Shown here: positions 18,724-25,662 of the stretch, piece by piece | Layout of the letters: every line of letters begins with the position of its first letter | Numbering within the stretch: the first letter of the stretch is position 1 | Source of the DNA: PHAA01 sp034927445 | GTDB lineage: Bacteria > Bacillota > Syntrophomonadia > Syntrophomonadales > Syntrophomonadaceae | Reading direction: 5' to 3' | Assembly (NCBI GenBank): GCA_034927445.1 | Contig: JAYFPZ010000028.1 | Span: forward strand, 1-64,000 | DNA: 64,000 bases | Translations under genes and position numbers: made by a program | Notes under the pieces: generated by a model | What the model was told of the DNA's origin: nothing | Seen by the model: the letters and a program-made list of their open reading frames with translations, nothing else | Databases searched by the model: none

Positions 18724-19167
18724 TCATTCCTCCTTCCCGCAAATCGCTTTTTTATTTATTTCCGAGAGGATTACAATTTCTGATTTGCCATGAAGATACT
18801 TGTAAACCGTTTGGGATAAGGCAATATACTCTTCAGTATAATCGGAAGTCAGTTCGTCGCATACCTGTGCTCCTTGTGCTGTTATTTCGTATGTAAAGCC
18901 GCTTCGGTTTTGCGTCGCCGTGACGAGTCTATTAAGGACAAGCTGCTTAAGTGCCGTGCCGACAAGAGTTCTCTTTGAAGTTGCCTCGCTAAAGCTAAAG
19001 CCGTTGTTGCCGTTTAGGTTATAGGCTGCAATTCCAAAATCACGGGCATAAATCGTAATGAAGTCAGCTGCAGCGATTTTATCTAGCGTCATATCTTCCC
19101 CAAAGACGCGAAGCGTCAGAAGAACACGGAGCGAAGTTTCAAACGGGTTGTTAAATAGTTCAGTCAT
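18724..19167 (-). CDS. ABC-3C middle component
   Basis: This protein of 147 residues starts MTELFNNPFETSLRVLLTLR. I use the ATG at 19167, which overlaps the last codons of the preceding gene (ATGACTGA). The fold looks like a winged helix (FGEDMTLDKIAAADFITIYA, then VGTALKQLVLNRLV and a strand ending in an acidic tail). Small wHTH 'middle components' of about this size lie between the large component and the ATPase in ABC-3C systems. It stops two bases before the ATPase start, so the two are tightly coupled. Confidence 0.8.
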   Translation of the reverse strand: MTELFNNPFETSLRVLLTLRVFGEDMTLDKIAAADFITIYARDFGIAAYNLNGNNGFSFSEATSKRTLVGTALKQLVLNRLVTATQNRSGFTYEITAQGAQVCDELTSDYTEEYIALSQTVYKYLHGKSEIVILSEINKKAICGKEE

Positions 19168-20137
19168 TCTCAAGCACCCACTGGATTCTGCCGTCATTCA
19201 CCAGCATATGGCAAATGCCTTTCTTTTCGCTGTTGTTTATAAGGTCTTTTATTTGCGTGAGAAAAGATTTTGTTAACGTTATTTGAGACACCTGATTTAA
19301 AACAGCCAATAAGCGTTTAAAACCGTCATCAAAATCATTCCAACATACATCAACAATACCATCGTAAGTATCTTCTTTTATCTTGCCGAATTCCACTTCG
19401 CCATCATTAAATATCTCACGCACTGAGCGTTCTACCCGAACAGCATTATAGTAGTTTTCACGTTGATCCGAAAAATTACGGCGATATCTAACATTAAGTG
19501 TAGGTAAATCATTTTTCGTTACAGTTGCCATACCGGTAGCTTGTGCGTAAGCAGCAAATAGCGCCTTAATGTATGGCATTTCCTCCTGAGCGATATCTTC
19601 AGGCGGCGTTATTTTTTCATGCAGGCTAAACATCTGACCGTTAATTGAAATTTTTCCGTCTTTTACATATACAGTCGCTATTGGCACTCCTATCAGTTCC
19701 TGCTTCTTATGTGAAGCAGTTTTGGCCGGGGCGCCTTTTCTTTTTGTGCGTCTTGCTGTTTCAGTCAGAATTGAAACAAAGAGCTTGGCGCATTTATCGG
19801 CGACATCAACACCTTGTATATCAATGCCAAGCTCTGCTAATTCATTTTCTAGATTTTCTACTAGGTCGTCGGAGAGGTTGTCATTTATATAAACGGAAAA
19901 ACGCATAGGGTTACTGGCGTCAAGGAGCTGTGCAGCTATCGCTATTGGAAACGGCTTCGAGCCATTATATATGCGATTTTTATAGTCGGCTGTTTTTTCA
20001 ATAAACGGACTACCGGCGAAGTCTGCGTCATCCACAACAAAGCTACAAAGAAGGTCATCAATGAATTCCGATGGCATCTTTGCCTGTCCAATATAAGGAT
20101 ACATCATTCTGAAGTATTCGTCTGGCTTCACAAGCAT
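19160..20137 (-). CDS. ABC-3C large component (first gene of the defence operon)
   Basis: The product has about 325 residues. I take ATG 20137 (MLVKPDEYFRMMYPYIG) with AAAGGAG just upstream. A TTG at 20155 and a GTG at 20131 are alternatives, and the RBS-ATG spacing is short, so the start is not certain. The N-terminal part (to about 110) is a mixed helical/strand domain. The middle has a basic stretch, ARRTKRKGAPAKTASHKKQ. The C-terminal half ends in a hydrophobic-strand domain (INNSEKKGICHMLVNDG). Position ahead of the middle component and ATPase identifies it as the third ABC-3C component, which normally carries the effector or target-binding domain. I recognise no nuclease motif. Confidence 0.65.
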   Translation of the reverse strand: MLVKPDEYFRMMYPYIGQAKMPSEFIDDLLCSFVVDDADFAGSPFIEKTADYKNRIYNGSKPFPIAIAAQLLDASNPMRFSVYINDNLSDDLVENLENELAELGIDIQGVDVADKCAKLFVSILTETARRTKRKGAPAKTASHKKQELIGVPIATVYVKDGKISINGQMFSLHEKITPPEDIAQEEMPYIKALFAAYAQATGMATVTKNDLPTLNVRYRRNFSDQRENYYNAVRVERSVREIFNDGEVEFGKIKEDTYDGIVDVCWNDFDDGFKRLLAVLNQVSQITLTKSFLTQIKDLINNSEKKGICHMLVNDGRIQWVLEND

Positions 20138-20156
20138 TTCTCCTTTCTCCGCCAAT

Positions 20157-20192
20157 AGTCCGAATCAGTCCGAACCAGTCCGTTGCGTTCCG
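20157..20192. repeat. AGTCCGAAYC tandem repeats in the 5' leader of the defence operon
   Basis: Three 10-bp units, AGTCCGAATC, AGTCCGAACC and AGTCCGTTGC, are followed by a partial GTTCCG. They lie between the promoter and the ribosome site of the first ABC-3C gene. They could be DNA operators or, in the transcript, repeated GGACUG sites for an RNA- or ribosome-level regulator. Confidence 0.5.
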
Positions 20193-20302
20193 TGTTGAAA
20201 ATGGCGAGTTAAATACAATTATATCGTCAGCAGGGTGATCTTACGTGCACAAGAATGCAGCGCGAGGGTGATTACGGTATAGCGATATCACAAATTACAA
20301 AT

Positions 20303-20331
20303 ATTGTATTGCACATTTTTGCAAATGTCAA
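20303..20331 (-). promoter_or_regulatory. Strong sigma70-type promoter of the defence operon
   Basis: On the minus strand there is a perfect -35 box TTGACA (20326-20331), a 17-base spacer and a -10 box TACAAT (20303-20308). Nothing else in the intergenic region matches as well. Transcription would run left into the ABC-3C genes, giving a leader of about 160 bases. Confidence 0.7.
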
Positions 20332-20353
20332 CATATTATTTGCCTTCGCAAAT
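20306..20353. promoter_or_regulatory. GCAAAT inverted repeats at the defence promoter (candidate operators)
   Basis: ATTTGC-CTTC-GCAAAT is a perfect 6+6 inverted repeat at 20338-20353, just upstream of the -35 box. A second, less perfect pair (ATTGC...TTGCAAAT) spans 20306-20326, inside the spacer and touching the -35 box. Two similar sites around one promoter are typical for a dimeric XRE-type repressor; the small regulator encoded at 16629-16856 is the obvious candidate. Confidence 0.5.
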
Positions 20354-20444
20354 ACATTGAGCGCAAGGTTGAACCCATATTGCTGAACAAACTCTCAAAG
20401 CCTGAGATGCGCATTAGGGCGGCGGGATACATAGGAAGTTCCAA

Positions 20445-20588
20445 GCATGGCAAAAGCCGTGCGGGGAGTTTCAGATGTACCCACCGTGCCTTGTTATGCC
20501 CATTTTAGGTAATTGTGGCCGGTGTACATCGAAGCACTGGCTTTTTATGTGTCCTTTCCGCCTAACCGCTCATCGGGCGGAAAGGACA
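20445..20588 (+). ncRNA. Structured leader with antiterminator/terminator and an RBS-masking hairpin
   Basis: Four helices can form. P1 is GCATGGC-AAAA-GCCGTGC (20445-20462). P2 pairs GATGTAC..ACCG.GCC (20474-20490) with GGC.CGGT.GTACATC (20517-20530). A terminator pairs GCCGGTG (20518-20524) with CACTGGC (20535-20541) and is followed by TTTTT. P3 pairs GTCCTTTCCGCC (20551-20562) with 20576-20587 in 12 perfect pairs and buries the AAAGGA ribosome site of the next gene. P2 and the terminator share 20518-20524, so they exclude each other, as in riboswitches or attenuators. Confidence 0.6.
20518..20546 (+). terminator. Conditional intrinsic terminator of the leader
   Basis: GCCGGTG pairs with CACTGGC (7 bp, one G-T), with a 10-base loop and five T residues directly after the stem. 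Its left arm is also the right arm of the upstream P2 helix. Confidence 0.55.
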
Positions 20589-20591
20589 ATC

Positions 20592-21053
20592 ATGGACAAT
20601 CAGCGTTACATCGAAATCGATGGACAGCAAATCCCCGTAACAGAAGAGGTTTACCGTGCCTATAAACGTCCGGCATGGGCTGAACACAAACGCAAAGATC
20701 GCGAAAAACGCTGCCGTGATGAAAACGGCAACCGCTGCAACAGGGACTGCAGCAAATGCGAAAAACAGCGGACAGGCAGTGTACTATCCCTGGACAAGTT
20801 CACCGAGGATGGCCTTGAGGTAGCCGATACCGTTGACTTTGCCGAACTAGTTGCGGACAAGCTGCTCCTCGAAGAGCTTTATACCGCTTTAGATGAACTC
20901 GATCCGGACAACCGCAGGATCATGGAACTTTTCAGCGTCGGCAAGTCAGAGCGGGAAATTGCCAGCGATATCGGCCTTTCCCAGAAAGGTATTAATAAAC
21001 GGAAAACAAAACTGTTCTCCCAGTTGCGGGAGCGTCTCAAGGACTTTATCTGA
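20592..21053 (+). CDS. Sigma-70 region 4-like regulator, first prophage gene
   Basis: This protein of 153 residues starts MDNQRYIEIDGQQIPVTEEV. The ATG at 20592 follows AAAGGA; the longer frame from 20475 runs through the structured leader and is unlikely. The N-terminal half has a cysteine cluster, CNRDCSKCEKQR. The C-terminal half is a helix-turn-helix of the sigma region 4 type (DPDNRRIMELFSVGKSEREI, then ASDIGLSQKGINKRKTKL). Such proteins are common at the head of Firmicutes prophage and conjugative-element operons and probably act as transcription activators. Its ribosome site lies in a 12-bp hairpin, so translation may be controlled. Confidence 0.75.
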   Translation: MDNQRYIEIDGQQIPVTEEVYRAYKRPAWAEHKRKDREKRCRDENGNRCNRDCSKCEKQRTGSVLSLDKFTEDGLEVADTVDFAELVADKLLLEELYTALDELDPDNRRIMELFSVGKSEREIASDIGLSQKGINKRKTKLFSQLRERLKDFI

Positions 21054-21065
21054 TGTTACAATCAC

Positions 21066-21086
21066 GCCCTCTGGTTATCAGAGGGC
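21066..21086 (+). terminator. 8-bp hairpin after the sigma-like gene
   Basis: GCCCTCTG and CAGAGGGC pair perfectly around a 5-base loop, 12 bases after the stop codon. It is followed by AAAA, not T, so on the plus strand it is more likely an RNA-end or processing hairpin than an intrinsic terminator; on the minus strand it does have a T-run. Confidence 0.35.
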
Positions 21087-21114
21087 AAAACCATCAAGAA
21101 AATTTCTAAAACAA

Positions 21115-21180
21115 GTACTCAACTTTCCAACTTCTGTCCTGTGGATGGTGAGGGAAGAAAAGCAGCCCTCAGAACGGAGG
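21115..21180 (+). promoter_or_regulatory. Three-copy cis-RNA element, copy A (before the DUF2800 operon)
   Basis: GTACTCAA (21115) is followed after exactly 20 bases by TGTCCTGTGGAT (21135) and ends with GGAGG (21176-21180), the ribosome site of the next gene. CCCTC (21166-21170) can pair either with the upstream GAGGG (21150-21154) or with GAGG of the ribosome site. That gives two exclusive states that would free or mask translation initiation. Confidence 0.7.
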
Positions 21181-21187
21181 TTCAAAA

Positions 21188-21370
21188 ATGGAAAAACAAG
21201 CGCAACAAACCGACACCGAAATCCACGACCGTGAGATGGATGAGGAATTGGCGGATGTCCTCACGGCAATCAGTGTGGTGTCAAAACGCCTTGCCCGGAA
21301 GCTAACGATGCTTTCGCGGCAGGACAGAAAAAGGGTGGAAGGAGGAAAATCGGATGAGCAAGATGAGTGA
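21188..21370 (+). CDS. Small prophage protein, unknown function
   Basis: This charged protein of 60 residues begins MEKQAQQTDTEIHDREMDEE and continues with one long helix (LADVLTAISVVSKRLARKLT). The start follows copy A of the RNA element and its GGAGG. Its end overlaps the next gene by 17 bases. It leads the DUF2800-DUF2815-polymerase operon. I recognise no domain; a small helical partner of the next protein, which is of the same type, is possible. Confidence 0.65.
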   Translation: MEKQAQQTDTEIHDREMDEELADVLTAISVVSKRLARKLTMLSRQDRKRVEGGKSDEQDE

Positions 21371-21686
21371 ACTTTCTCTTGTGGTTACTGAGCTAAAGCG
21401 CTGCAGCGAAGCGCTTATCAGTATATCGGAGTCGCTTGCTGACTTGTTTAGCGGTAACGGTGATGCCCATACAACGGATCAGCCGGAAGCGGAAGTCCCT
21501 GCATCGGATGAAAAGCCAATCAGCCTTGAAGCGGTCAGAGCTGTTCTTGCAGAAAAGAGCCGGGCCGGTCACACCGCCAAAGTTCGGGACCTACTGGAAA
21601 AGCATGGCGCTGCGAAGTTGTCGGAAATCGATCCTGCGGAATATCCGGCACTGCTTGCGGAAGCTGAGGTGCTGGGAAATGAGTAA
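21354..21686 (+). CDS. Conserved-type prophage helical protein, unknown function
   Basis: This protein of 110 residues has a helical N-terminal half (MSKMSELSLVVTELKRCSEA, then LISISESLADLF), an acidic linker, and a C-terminal segment, LEAVRAVLAEKSRAGHTAKV, followed by RDLLEKHGAAKLSEIDPAEY. The C-terminal part resembles the short SAP-like/LysM-free helical domain found in recombination-associated phage proteins that some databases wrongly name rRNA biogenesis proteins. It lies directly before the Cas4-like nuclease, so a role in DNA recombination or replication is likely but not shown. Confidence 0.65.
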   Translation: MSKMSELSLVVTELKRCSEALISISESLADLFSGNGDAHTTDQPEAEVPASDEKPISLEAVRAVLAEKSRAGHTAKVRDLLEKHGAAKLSEIDPAEYPALLAEAEVLGNE

Positions 21687-22845
21687 GCAGAAGGTGAATT
21701 GTGCGGTAGGCACAAGAGAAGCTGGCCTGGGCCACGCTCTCCTTTCCGCTTCCTCCTCTCACAGGTGGCTGAACTGCCCTCCTTCGGCTAGGCTCTGCGA
21801 GAGTTATGAGGACAAGGGCAGCGAATATGCCGCTGAAGGAACGTCGGCCCATATGCTCTGCGAGTACAAGCTGAAGGTCGCACTAGGTATACGTGCCAAA
21901 GACCCCACCGCTGACCTTTCCTTCTACAACGCGGAGATGGAAGACTGCGCCAACGGTTATGCCGCCTATATCCTCGAACTGGTTGAAATGGCCAAACAAA
22001 GCTGTGCCGACCCGGTTGTCCTTATCGAACAGCGGCTCGACTTTTCCAAATACGTTGAGGGCGGCTTCGGAACCGCTGACTGTTTAGTTGCCGCGGACGG
22101 TACACTCCACATCGTGGATTATAAACACGGACAAGGAGTACTGGTAGAAGCAGAGGATAACCCGCAAATGAAGCTGTATGCACTGGGAGCTTTGGAGATT
22201 TTCGATGGTATCTACGACATCGATACGGTTTCCATGACCATCTACCAACCCAGGCGCGATAACGTGTCCATCTACACGGTATTCAAGGAATCCTTGTACC
22301 AATGGGCTGAGGAAGTTTTGAAGCCAACTGCCGAACTCGCTTACGCTGGGGACGGAGAATTCAATTGCGGCGAATGGTGCCTATTCTGCAAAGTGAAGCA
22401 CGAGTGCCGTGCTAGAGCCGAACGTAATCTGGAACTCGCACGATATGACTTCAAGCTTCCCCCTCTGGTGGAGGACGATGAGGTTGAAGATATCCTTGGC
22501 AAAATCGACAGCCTAATCTCATGGGCCAACGACATCAAGGATTATGCTCTGCGCGCTGCCCTAGGTGGTAAGCAATGGAATGGGTGGAAACTGGTCGAAG
22601 GCCGCTCCAACCGCAGATACACTGACGAGGCTGCGGTGGCTGATGCAGTCAGCGCGGCTGGATTTGACCCCTACGAACGCAAAGTTCTGGGTATCACCGC
22701 TATGATCTCTCTACTCGGCAAAAAACGTTTTGAAGAAGTTCTCGGCGGCTACATTGAAAAACCTCTAGGCAAACCAACGCTTGTGCCAGAAAGCGATAAA
22801 CGCCCGGCAATCGCCACCGCGCAACAAGATTTTAGTGAATTTTAA
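21679..22845 (+). CDS. DUF2800 protein, PD-(D/E)XK (RecB/Cas4-like) nuclease
   Basis: This protein of 388 residues starts at ATG 21679, which overlaps the previous stop (ATGAGTAA). The longer upstream frame is a shadow of the preceding gene. The fold is RecB/Cas4-like: SSSHRWLNCPPSARLCE near the N-terminus, EQRLDF and GTADCLV as strand motifs, and HIVDYKHGQG with the D-x-K active site. A cysteine group, CGEWCLFCKVKHEC, probably holds an Fe-S cluster. DUF2800 and DUF2815 together are typical of this phage group and probably replace a recombinase (exonuclease plus single-strand binding) pair. Confidence 0.85.
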   Translation: MSKQKVNCAVGTREAGLGHALLSASSSHRWLNCPPSARLCESYEDKGSEYAAEGTSAHMLCEYKLKVALGIRAKDPTADLSFYNAEMEDCANGYAAYILELVEMAKQSCADPVVLIEQRLDFSKYVEGGFGTADCLVAADGTLHIVDYKHGQGVLVEAEDNPQMKLYALGALEIFDGIYDIDTVSMTIYQPRRDNVSIYTVFKESLYQWAEEVLKPTAELAYAGDGEFNCGEWCLFCKVKHECRARAERNLELARYDFKLPPLVEDDEVEDILGKIDSLISWANDIKDYALRAALGGKQWNGWKLVEGRSNRRYTDEAAVADAVSAAGFDPYERKVLGITAMISLLGKKRFEEVLGGYIEKPLGKPTLVPESDKRPAIATAQQDFSEF

Positions 22846-22858
22846 GGAGGAAAATCTT

Positions 22859-23437
22859 ATGTCAAATAATTCAAACAAAGTCAATAGTAATCCTATGAAG
22901 GTTATAACCGGACCCGACACCCGCTGGTCTTATGCCAACGTCTGGGAGGCTAAGTCCATTAACGGAGGCACTCCGAAGTTCTCTGTATCGCTCATCATCC
23001 CCAAGTCCGACACTCGCACCATAGCAAAAATTAAAGCTGCAATTGAAGCAGCCTACCGTGAGGGTGAGGCTAAGCTGAAAGGCAACGGCAAAACTATGCC
23101 GCCCCTTTCCGCTATCAAGACACCATTGCGTGACGGCGATACCGAACGGCCGGATGATCCCGCCTATGCCAACGCCTACTTTATCAACGCTAACTCTGCA
23201 ACCGCGCCCGGTATCGTAGACGCCAACCTCCAGCCCATCCTTGAACGTTCTGAGGTTTACAGCGGAGTTTACGGCAGGGCTAGTATCAACTTCTATGCCT
23301 TTAATAGCAACGGTAACAAAGGTATTGCCTGCGGACTGAACAATCTACAGAAAATCCGGGATGGTGAACCTCTTGGCGGCAAGTCCAGAGCTGAGGACGA
23401 TTTCGCCACCGAGATCGATGAGGACTTCCTCTCGTGA
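22859..23437 (+). CDS. DUF2815 protein (probable ssDNA-binding/recombination partner)
   Basis: This protein of 192 residues starts at ATG 22859 behind AAGGAGG. It begins MSNNSNKVNSNPMKVITG and has a strand-rich middle (RWSYANVWEAKSINGGTPKF, then SVSLIIPK) and an acidic C-terminus, EDDFATEIDEDFLS. An OB-like fold with an acidic tail is typical of single-strand-binding proteins, and DUF2815 is thought to be such. It overlaps the DNA polymerase start by four bases (GTGA). Confidence 0.85.
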   Translation: MSNNSNKVNSNPMKVITGPDTRWSYANVWEAKSINGGTPKFSVSLIIPKSDTRTIAKIKAAIEAAYREGEAKLKGNGKTMPPLSAIKTPLRDGDTERPDDPAYANAYFINANSATAPGIVDANLQPILERSEVYSGVYGRASINFYAFNSNGNKGIACGLNNLQKIRDGEPLGGKSRAEDDFATEIDEDFLS

Positions 23438-25374
23438 GGGCGCTCAGTATCGACATAGAAACGTACAGCACTGTAGACCTCGCCAAAAGCGGGGTCTATC
23501 GCTATGCGGAATCACCGGATTTTGCAATCCTGCTCTTCGGCTATTCTGTTGATGGCGGCGAGGTTCGGGTGGTTGACCTCACGAGCGACGAAACAATTCC
23601 AACCGAAGTCGTTGATGCGCTTATGGATGAAGACGTGACAAAATGGGCTTTCAACGCCCAGTTTGAACGCATCTGCTTGTCAAAGTGGTTAGGTTTACCC
23701 GCAGGTCAATATCTTAATCCAAAATCCTGGCGCTGCACGATGGTGTGGTCGGCATACATGGGGCTACCCCTTTCCCTGGAGGGAGCCGGTGCCGTTCTGG
23801 GCTTGGAAAAGCAGAAGCTGACGGAAGGCAAGGACCTTATCCGCTACTTTTGCCAACCATGCAAATCTACCGCCGCAAACGGTGGTCGCACTCGCAATCT
23901 GCCAACCGATGCTCCGGATAAGTGGGCGTCATTCATAGCCTATAACCGTCGTGATGTGGAATCCGAGATGGCCATAAAAAAGAAGTTGGCAAAATTCCCC
24001 GTGCCGGAGGAAGTTTGGGAGGAATATCACCTCGACCAGGAGATCAACGACCGTGGTGTAGCACTGGATATGGCTCTTGTGCGTCAAGCCATTGATATGG
24101 ATAAAAGTTCACGCTCCGAACTGACCCGTATGTTACGGGAACTGACCAAAGTCGAGAATCCAAATTCTGTGGTTCAGTTGAAGCAATGGCTTTCTGACCA
24201 CGGCCTTGAAACCAATTCGCTTGGCAAGAAGGCTGTGGCAGAACTGCTGAAAACCGCACCGGAATCGCTCGGTAAGGTGCTGGAACTCAGGCAGTCACTG
24301 GCAAAGTCATCAATTAAGAAATATGTTGCAATGGAAAACGCCGTCTGCGCTGACGGCCGCGCCCGTGGGATGTTCCAGTTTTACGGGGCCAATCGAACCG
24401 GCAGATGGGCTGGCAGATTAATACAATTGCAAAATTTGCCCCAGAACCACATACCCGACCTAGAACAGGCTCGAAACCTTGTGCGTTCTGGCAACCTCGC
24501 GGCTTTGGAAATACTCTACGAATCCGTACCAAATGTGTTGTCAGAACTCATCCGTACATCCTTTATCCCGAAAAGCGGCTGTAAATTCATCGTGGCGGAC
24601 TTCTCGGCAATTGAAGCAAGGGTCATCGCCTGGCTTGCAGGTGAAAAATGGCGGCAGGAAGTCTTTGAATCCGGCGGTGATATCTACTGTGCTTCCGCTT
24701 CCCAGATGTTCCATGTTCCTGTAGAAAAAAACGGTATCAACGGCCACCTGCGGCAAAAAGGTAAAATCGCCGAACTCGCTCTCGGATACGGCGGATCAGT
24801 CGGCGCTCTCAAAGCTATGGGCGCAATTGAGATGGGGCTTGAAGAGGAAGAACTCCAACCACTTGTTTCCGCCTGGAGATCGTCGAACCCCAATATCGTG
24901 CGACTTTGGTGGGATATCGACCGTGCCGCTATGACAGCAGTCAAGGAGCGTTCCACCACAGCGACACATGGCATCCGCTTTTCCTATCAGAGCGGAATGC
25001 TCTTTATCATTCTTCCATCCGGCAGGCGTCTTTCATATGTGAAACCGCGTATTGGAGAAAACCGATTTGGATCAGACTGCGTCACCTACGAAGGTGTCGG
25101 CGGCACAAAGAAATGGGAGCGGATTGATAGCTATGGTCCAAAGTTTGTGGAAAACATCGTCCAGGCCATAAGCCGGGATATCCTCTGCTATGCCATGCAG
25201 AATCTTCGAGACTGCGCCATCGTGATGCACGTCCACGATGAGATTGTTATCGAAGCTGATCACCGTATGTCCACTGAGGCTGTATGCAATCAAATGGGCC
25301 AAACCCCGCCCTGGGCAAAAGGTCTTTTACTGCGGGCAGACGGATATGAAACATATTTTTATAAAAAGGATTGA
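23434..25374 (+). CDS. Phage family A DNA polymerase with 3'-5' exonuclease domain
   Basis: This protein of 646 residues starts with GTG at 23434. The exonuclease domain has DIETYST (8-14), NAQFER and YNRRDVESE. The polymerase domain has motif A VADFSAIEAR (near 388), motif B RQKGKIAELALGYGG (near 440) and motif C HVHDEIVIE (near 600). No 5' nuclease domain is present, as usual for phage enzymes. It replicates the phage genome with the VirE-type helicase-primase. Copy B of the cis-RNA element begins seven bases after its stop. Confidence 0.95.
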   Translation: MRALSIDIETYSTVDLAKSGVYRYAESPDFAILLFGYSVDGGEVRVVDLTSDETIPTEVVDALMDEDVTKWAFNAQFERICLSKWLGLPAGQYLNPKSWRCTMVWSAYMGLPLSLEGAGAVLGLEKQKLTEGKDLIRYFCQPCKSTAANGGRTRNLPTDAPDKWASFIAYNRRDVESEMAIKKKLAKFPVPEEVWEEYHLDQEINDRGVALDMALVRQAIDMDKSSRSELTRMLRELTKVENPNSVVQLKQWLSDHGLETNSLGKKAVAELLKTAPESLGKVLELRQSLAKSSIKKYVAMENAVCADGRARGMFQFYGANRTGRWAGRLIQLQNLPQNHIPDLEQARNLVRSGNLAALEILYESVPNVLSELIRTSFIPKSGCKFIVADFSAIEARVIAWLAGEKWRQEVFESGGDIYCASASQMFHVPVEKNGINGHLRQKGKIAELALGYGGSVGALKAMGAIEMGLEEEELQPLVSAWRSSNPNIVRLWWDIDRAAMTAVKERSTTATHGIRFSYQSGMLFIILPSGRRLSYVKPRIGENRFGSDCVTYEGVGGTKKWERIDSYGPKFVENIVQAISRDILCYAMQNLRDCAIVMHVHDEIVIEADHRMSTEAVCNQMGQTPPWAKGLLLRADGYETYFYKKD

Positions 25375-25380
25375 CATTAA

Positions 25381-25445
25381 GTACTCAAAACCGTGCCTCC
25401 TGTCCTGTGGATGGTAGAGGGCAATGATGCCTTCAAGATGGGAGG
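25381..25445 (+). promoter_or_regulatory. Three-copy cis-RNA element, copy B
   Basis: GTACTCAA at 25381, TGTCCTGTGGAT at 25401 (again a spacing of 20) and GGGAGG at 25440-25445. AGGGC (25418-25422) can pair with GCCTT (25429-25433), while CCTTC (25430-25434) can instead pair with GGAGG (25441-25445). The pairing partners differ from copy A but keep complementarity. Confidence 0.7.
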
Positions 25446-25452
25446 TAAAAAC

Positions 25453-25662
25453 ATGTTTTATGTAAGAGAAAAGATCAGCGACGCGGTTGAGGTAATTGTG
25501 GAAATCCACGATGACAATGTGTTCTGTACCTGCCCCGGCTGTGGGTGTGAGGTAGAAATTAACCTAGCAGAATTATTCAGCGATGACGAGGGTGACCTGT
25601 ATGGCACAACGGTTTACTGCCAGAAGTGCAGCGGGTCAAGATTGGAGGATCGCTATGAATAA
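25453..25662 (+). CDS. Small zinc-finger protein
   Basis: This protein of 69 residues starts at ATG 25453, eight bases after GGGAGG of RNA element copy B. It begins MFYVREKISDAVEVIVEIHD. CTCPGCGCEV and YCQKCSG provide two cysteine pairs for one zinc. It overlaps the BRO gene by eight bases. Function unknown; small zinc ribbons in phage replication operons often bind nucleic acid or protein partners. Confidence 0.7.
   Translation: MFYVREKISDAVEVIVEIHDDNVFCTCPGCGCEVEINLAELFSDDEGDLYGTTVYCQKCSGSRLEDRYE

Larger units (their letters stand above)
3422..20353 (-). other. Composite defence island: ABC-3C + XRE + HARE + type 4 BREX + cysteine desulfurase
   Basis: Eleven genes share one strand. The gaps run from small overlaps to 21 bases, except for 75 bases before the HARE gene. 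A single strong promoter at 20303-20331 precedes them. No internal terminator is visible. The unit therefore looks like one transcript of about 17 kb that couples two defence systems. Confidence 0.75.

Noticed and set aside
20156..20474. attL of the prophage
   Set aside because: I found no sequence here that repeats near 57.7-58.0 kb; serine-recombinase cores are too short to call by eye.
20475..20591. N-terminal extension of the sigma-like protein
   Set aside because: The extension runs through strongly paired leader RNA and a terminator; ATG 20592 has its own ribosome site.
21066..21086. Plus-strand intrinsic terminator after the sigma-like gene
   Set aside because: The stem is perfect, but it is followed by A residues, so it is kept only as a low-confidence hairpin.
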